From Symsagittifera roscoffensis (taxonomy: Eukaryota; Xenacoelomorpha; Acoela; Convolutidae): 64,000 nucleotides of DNA. The stretch is from NCBI RefSeq assembly GCF_963678635.1, contig NC_087062.1:49450552-49514551 (forward strand), written 5' to 3'. Below are positions 63,431 to 64,000 of the stretch, in pieces. Within the stretch, counting starts at the first letter, position 1. Each line of letters starts with the position of its first letter. The position numbers and the translations under genes were made by a program. The notes under the pieces were generated by a model, which saw only the letters and a program-made list of their open reading frames with translations, did no database searches and was not told the origin of the DNA.

Positions 63431-64000
63431 AAAAAGAACAACTTTGTTCTCCCCCACCCACTTAACTAGTGTCTAACGACCTCAAACGTCGATTCACTAT
63501 CCAACCCTTTCTAAAAACCCAGGACTAATAGAAATTTTTAAACAAACTAATCATTCAAATTAGGATAAACAGTGAAGAACTTCGGTTATTCATCCTTCAC
63601 TTGATCCCCCCTCTTACCAGACCCAGGATAAATCTTAGACTTAGTAAGTTTAAAATAGTATCTAACGAACTACTCGCGTTCTAATTATACCTGAACCTTG
63701 TGGATCGATTTACTATTCTCCAACCCTTGAACACAATCACTACCCTTAAGTAAGATTAAGTAAGTTAACACCTTAGCTTATACTAGCCACGAGAAAGTAT
63801 AAAATCATTCTTCGGAATCGATATACTTTTCTCCCCAACCCTGAACAAATAGACCCAGGTTAGGCTAACCAAAAAATCGTAAGGACTAATAGTTTAAGCA
63901 AATAGAAATCATTTAACAACCTTTTGCACCCGTCATCCTAAACCTTATGTCATTTAAAAACCTAGGAAATAAACAAACAATCGTTTTACACAATTGTGAA
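63431..64000. repeat. Degenerate dispersed repeat words at the right edge
   Basis: TCGATT(C/T)ACTAT...CCAACCCT-like strings occur at about 63,489, 63,704 and 63,816, each followed within 40-150 bp by ACCCAGG. TCTAACGA precedes the first two. No coding frame was seen. It may be a decayed tandem array that continues outside the window. Confidence 0.4.

Overview
The window is eukaryotic, almost certainly from an invertebrate animal. It is AT-rich, has no operons or ribosome-binding sites, and consists largely of animal-type transposable elements in several states of decay. The species cannot be named. A single short exon (RING finger, 42.24-42.36 kb) behind a TTTCAG splice acceptor is the only piece that looks like an ordinary host gene. 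Nearly every long reading frame belongs to a mobile element and is broken by stops, frameshifts or deletions.

Layout. 0-3.55 kb: two head-to-tail remnants of CR1/Jockey-type non-LTR retrotransposons, the first ending in (TAC)6. 4.18-6.12 kb, minus strand: a non-LTR element with a C-terminal restriction-like endonuclease. 7.7-8.4 kb: a fragment related to the large element at 24 kb. 9.8-23.6 kb: ten unlike tRNA-like units with A box, B box and mostly a T-run, spread through otherwise empty DNA. Inside that stretch, 11.8-12.6 kb holds an unknown 255-codon frame with a Cys cluster, and 13.5-21.2 kb a decayed Helentron-type Helitron (2A-like leader, OTU protease, HUH/Tyr Rep, Pif1-type helicase, 3' hairpin).

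24.4-42.2 kb, minus strand: head-to-tail copies (A-D) of one uncharacterised element. It encodes a coiled-coil protein, an SGNH-hydrolase-like protein, a second SGNH-like module, several unidentified modules and, in copies B and C, a C-terminal macro-domain-like module. No reverse transcriptase, integrase or transposase was recognised in it. This is the strongest candidate for something undescribed. Part of copy C, with the host sequence beside the RING exon, is duplicated in tandem as a 2607-bp unit with no difference seen.

42.36-51.3 kb, minus strand: a Ty3/Gypsy retrotransposon (LTR candidate, Gag, zinc knuckle, protease, RT, RNase H, integrase) that abuts the RING exon in the middle of the finger. 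Its RT-RNase H-integrase part is itself duplicated (about 2.6-2.7 kb units). 48.97-63.24 kb: a 7.1-kb tandem duplication carrying the Gypsy 5' half, the LTR candidate, two MITEs, a perfect 28-nt hairpin and two small unknown frames. The copies differ at roughly 20 positions plus a few indels, so the event is young. 63.24-64 kb is single-copy, AT-rich sequence with short degenerate repeats.

The features form no pathway. They record repeated insertion followed by segmental tandem duplication, some with a few bases of microhomology at the joints.
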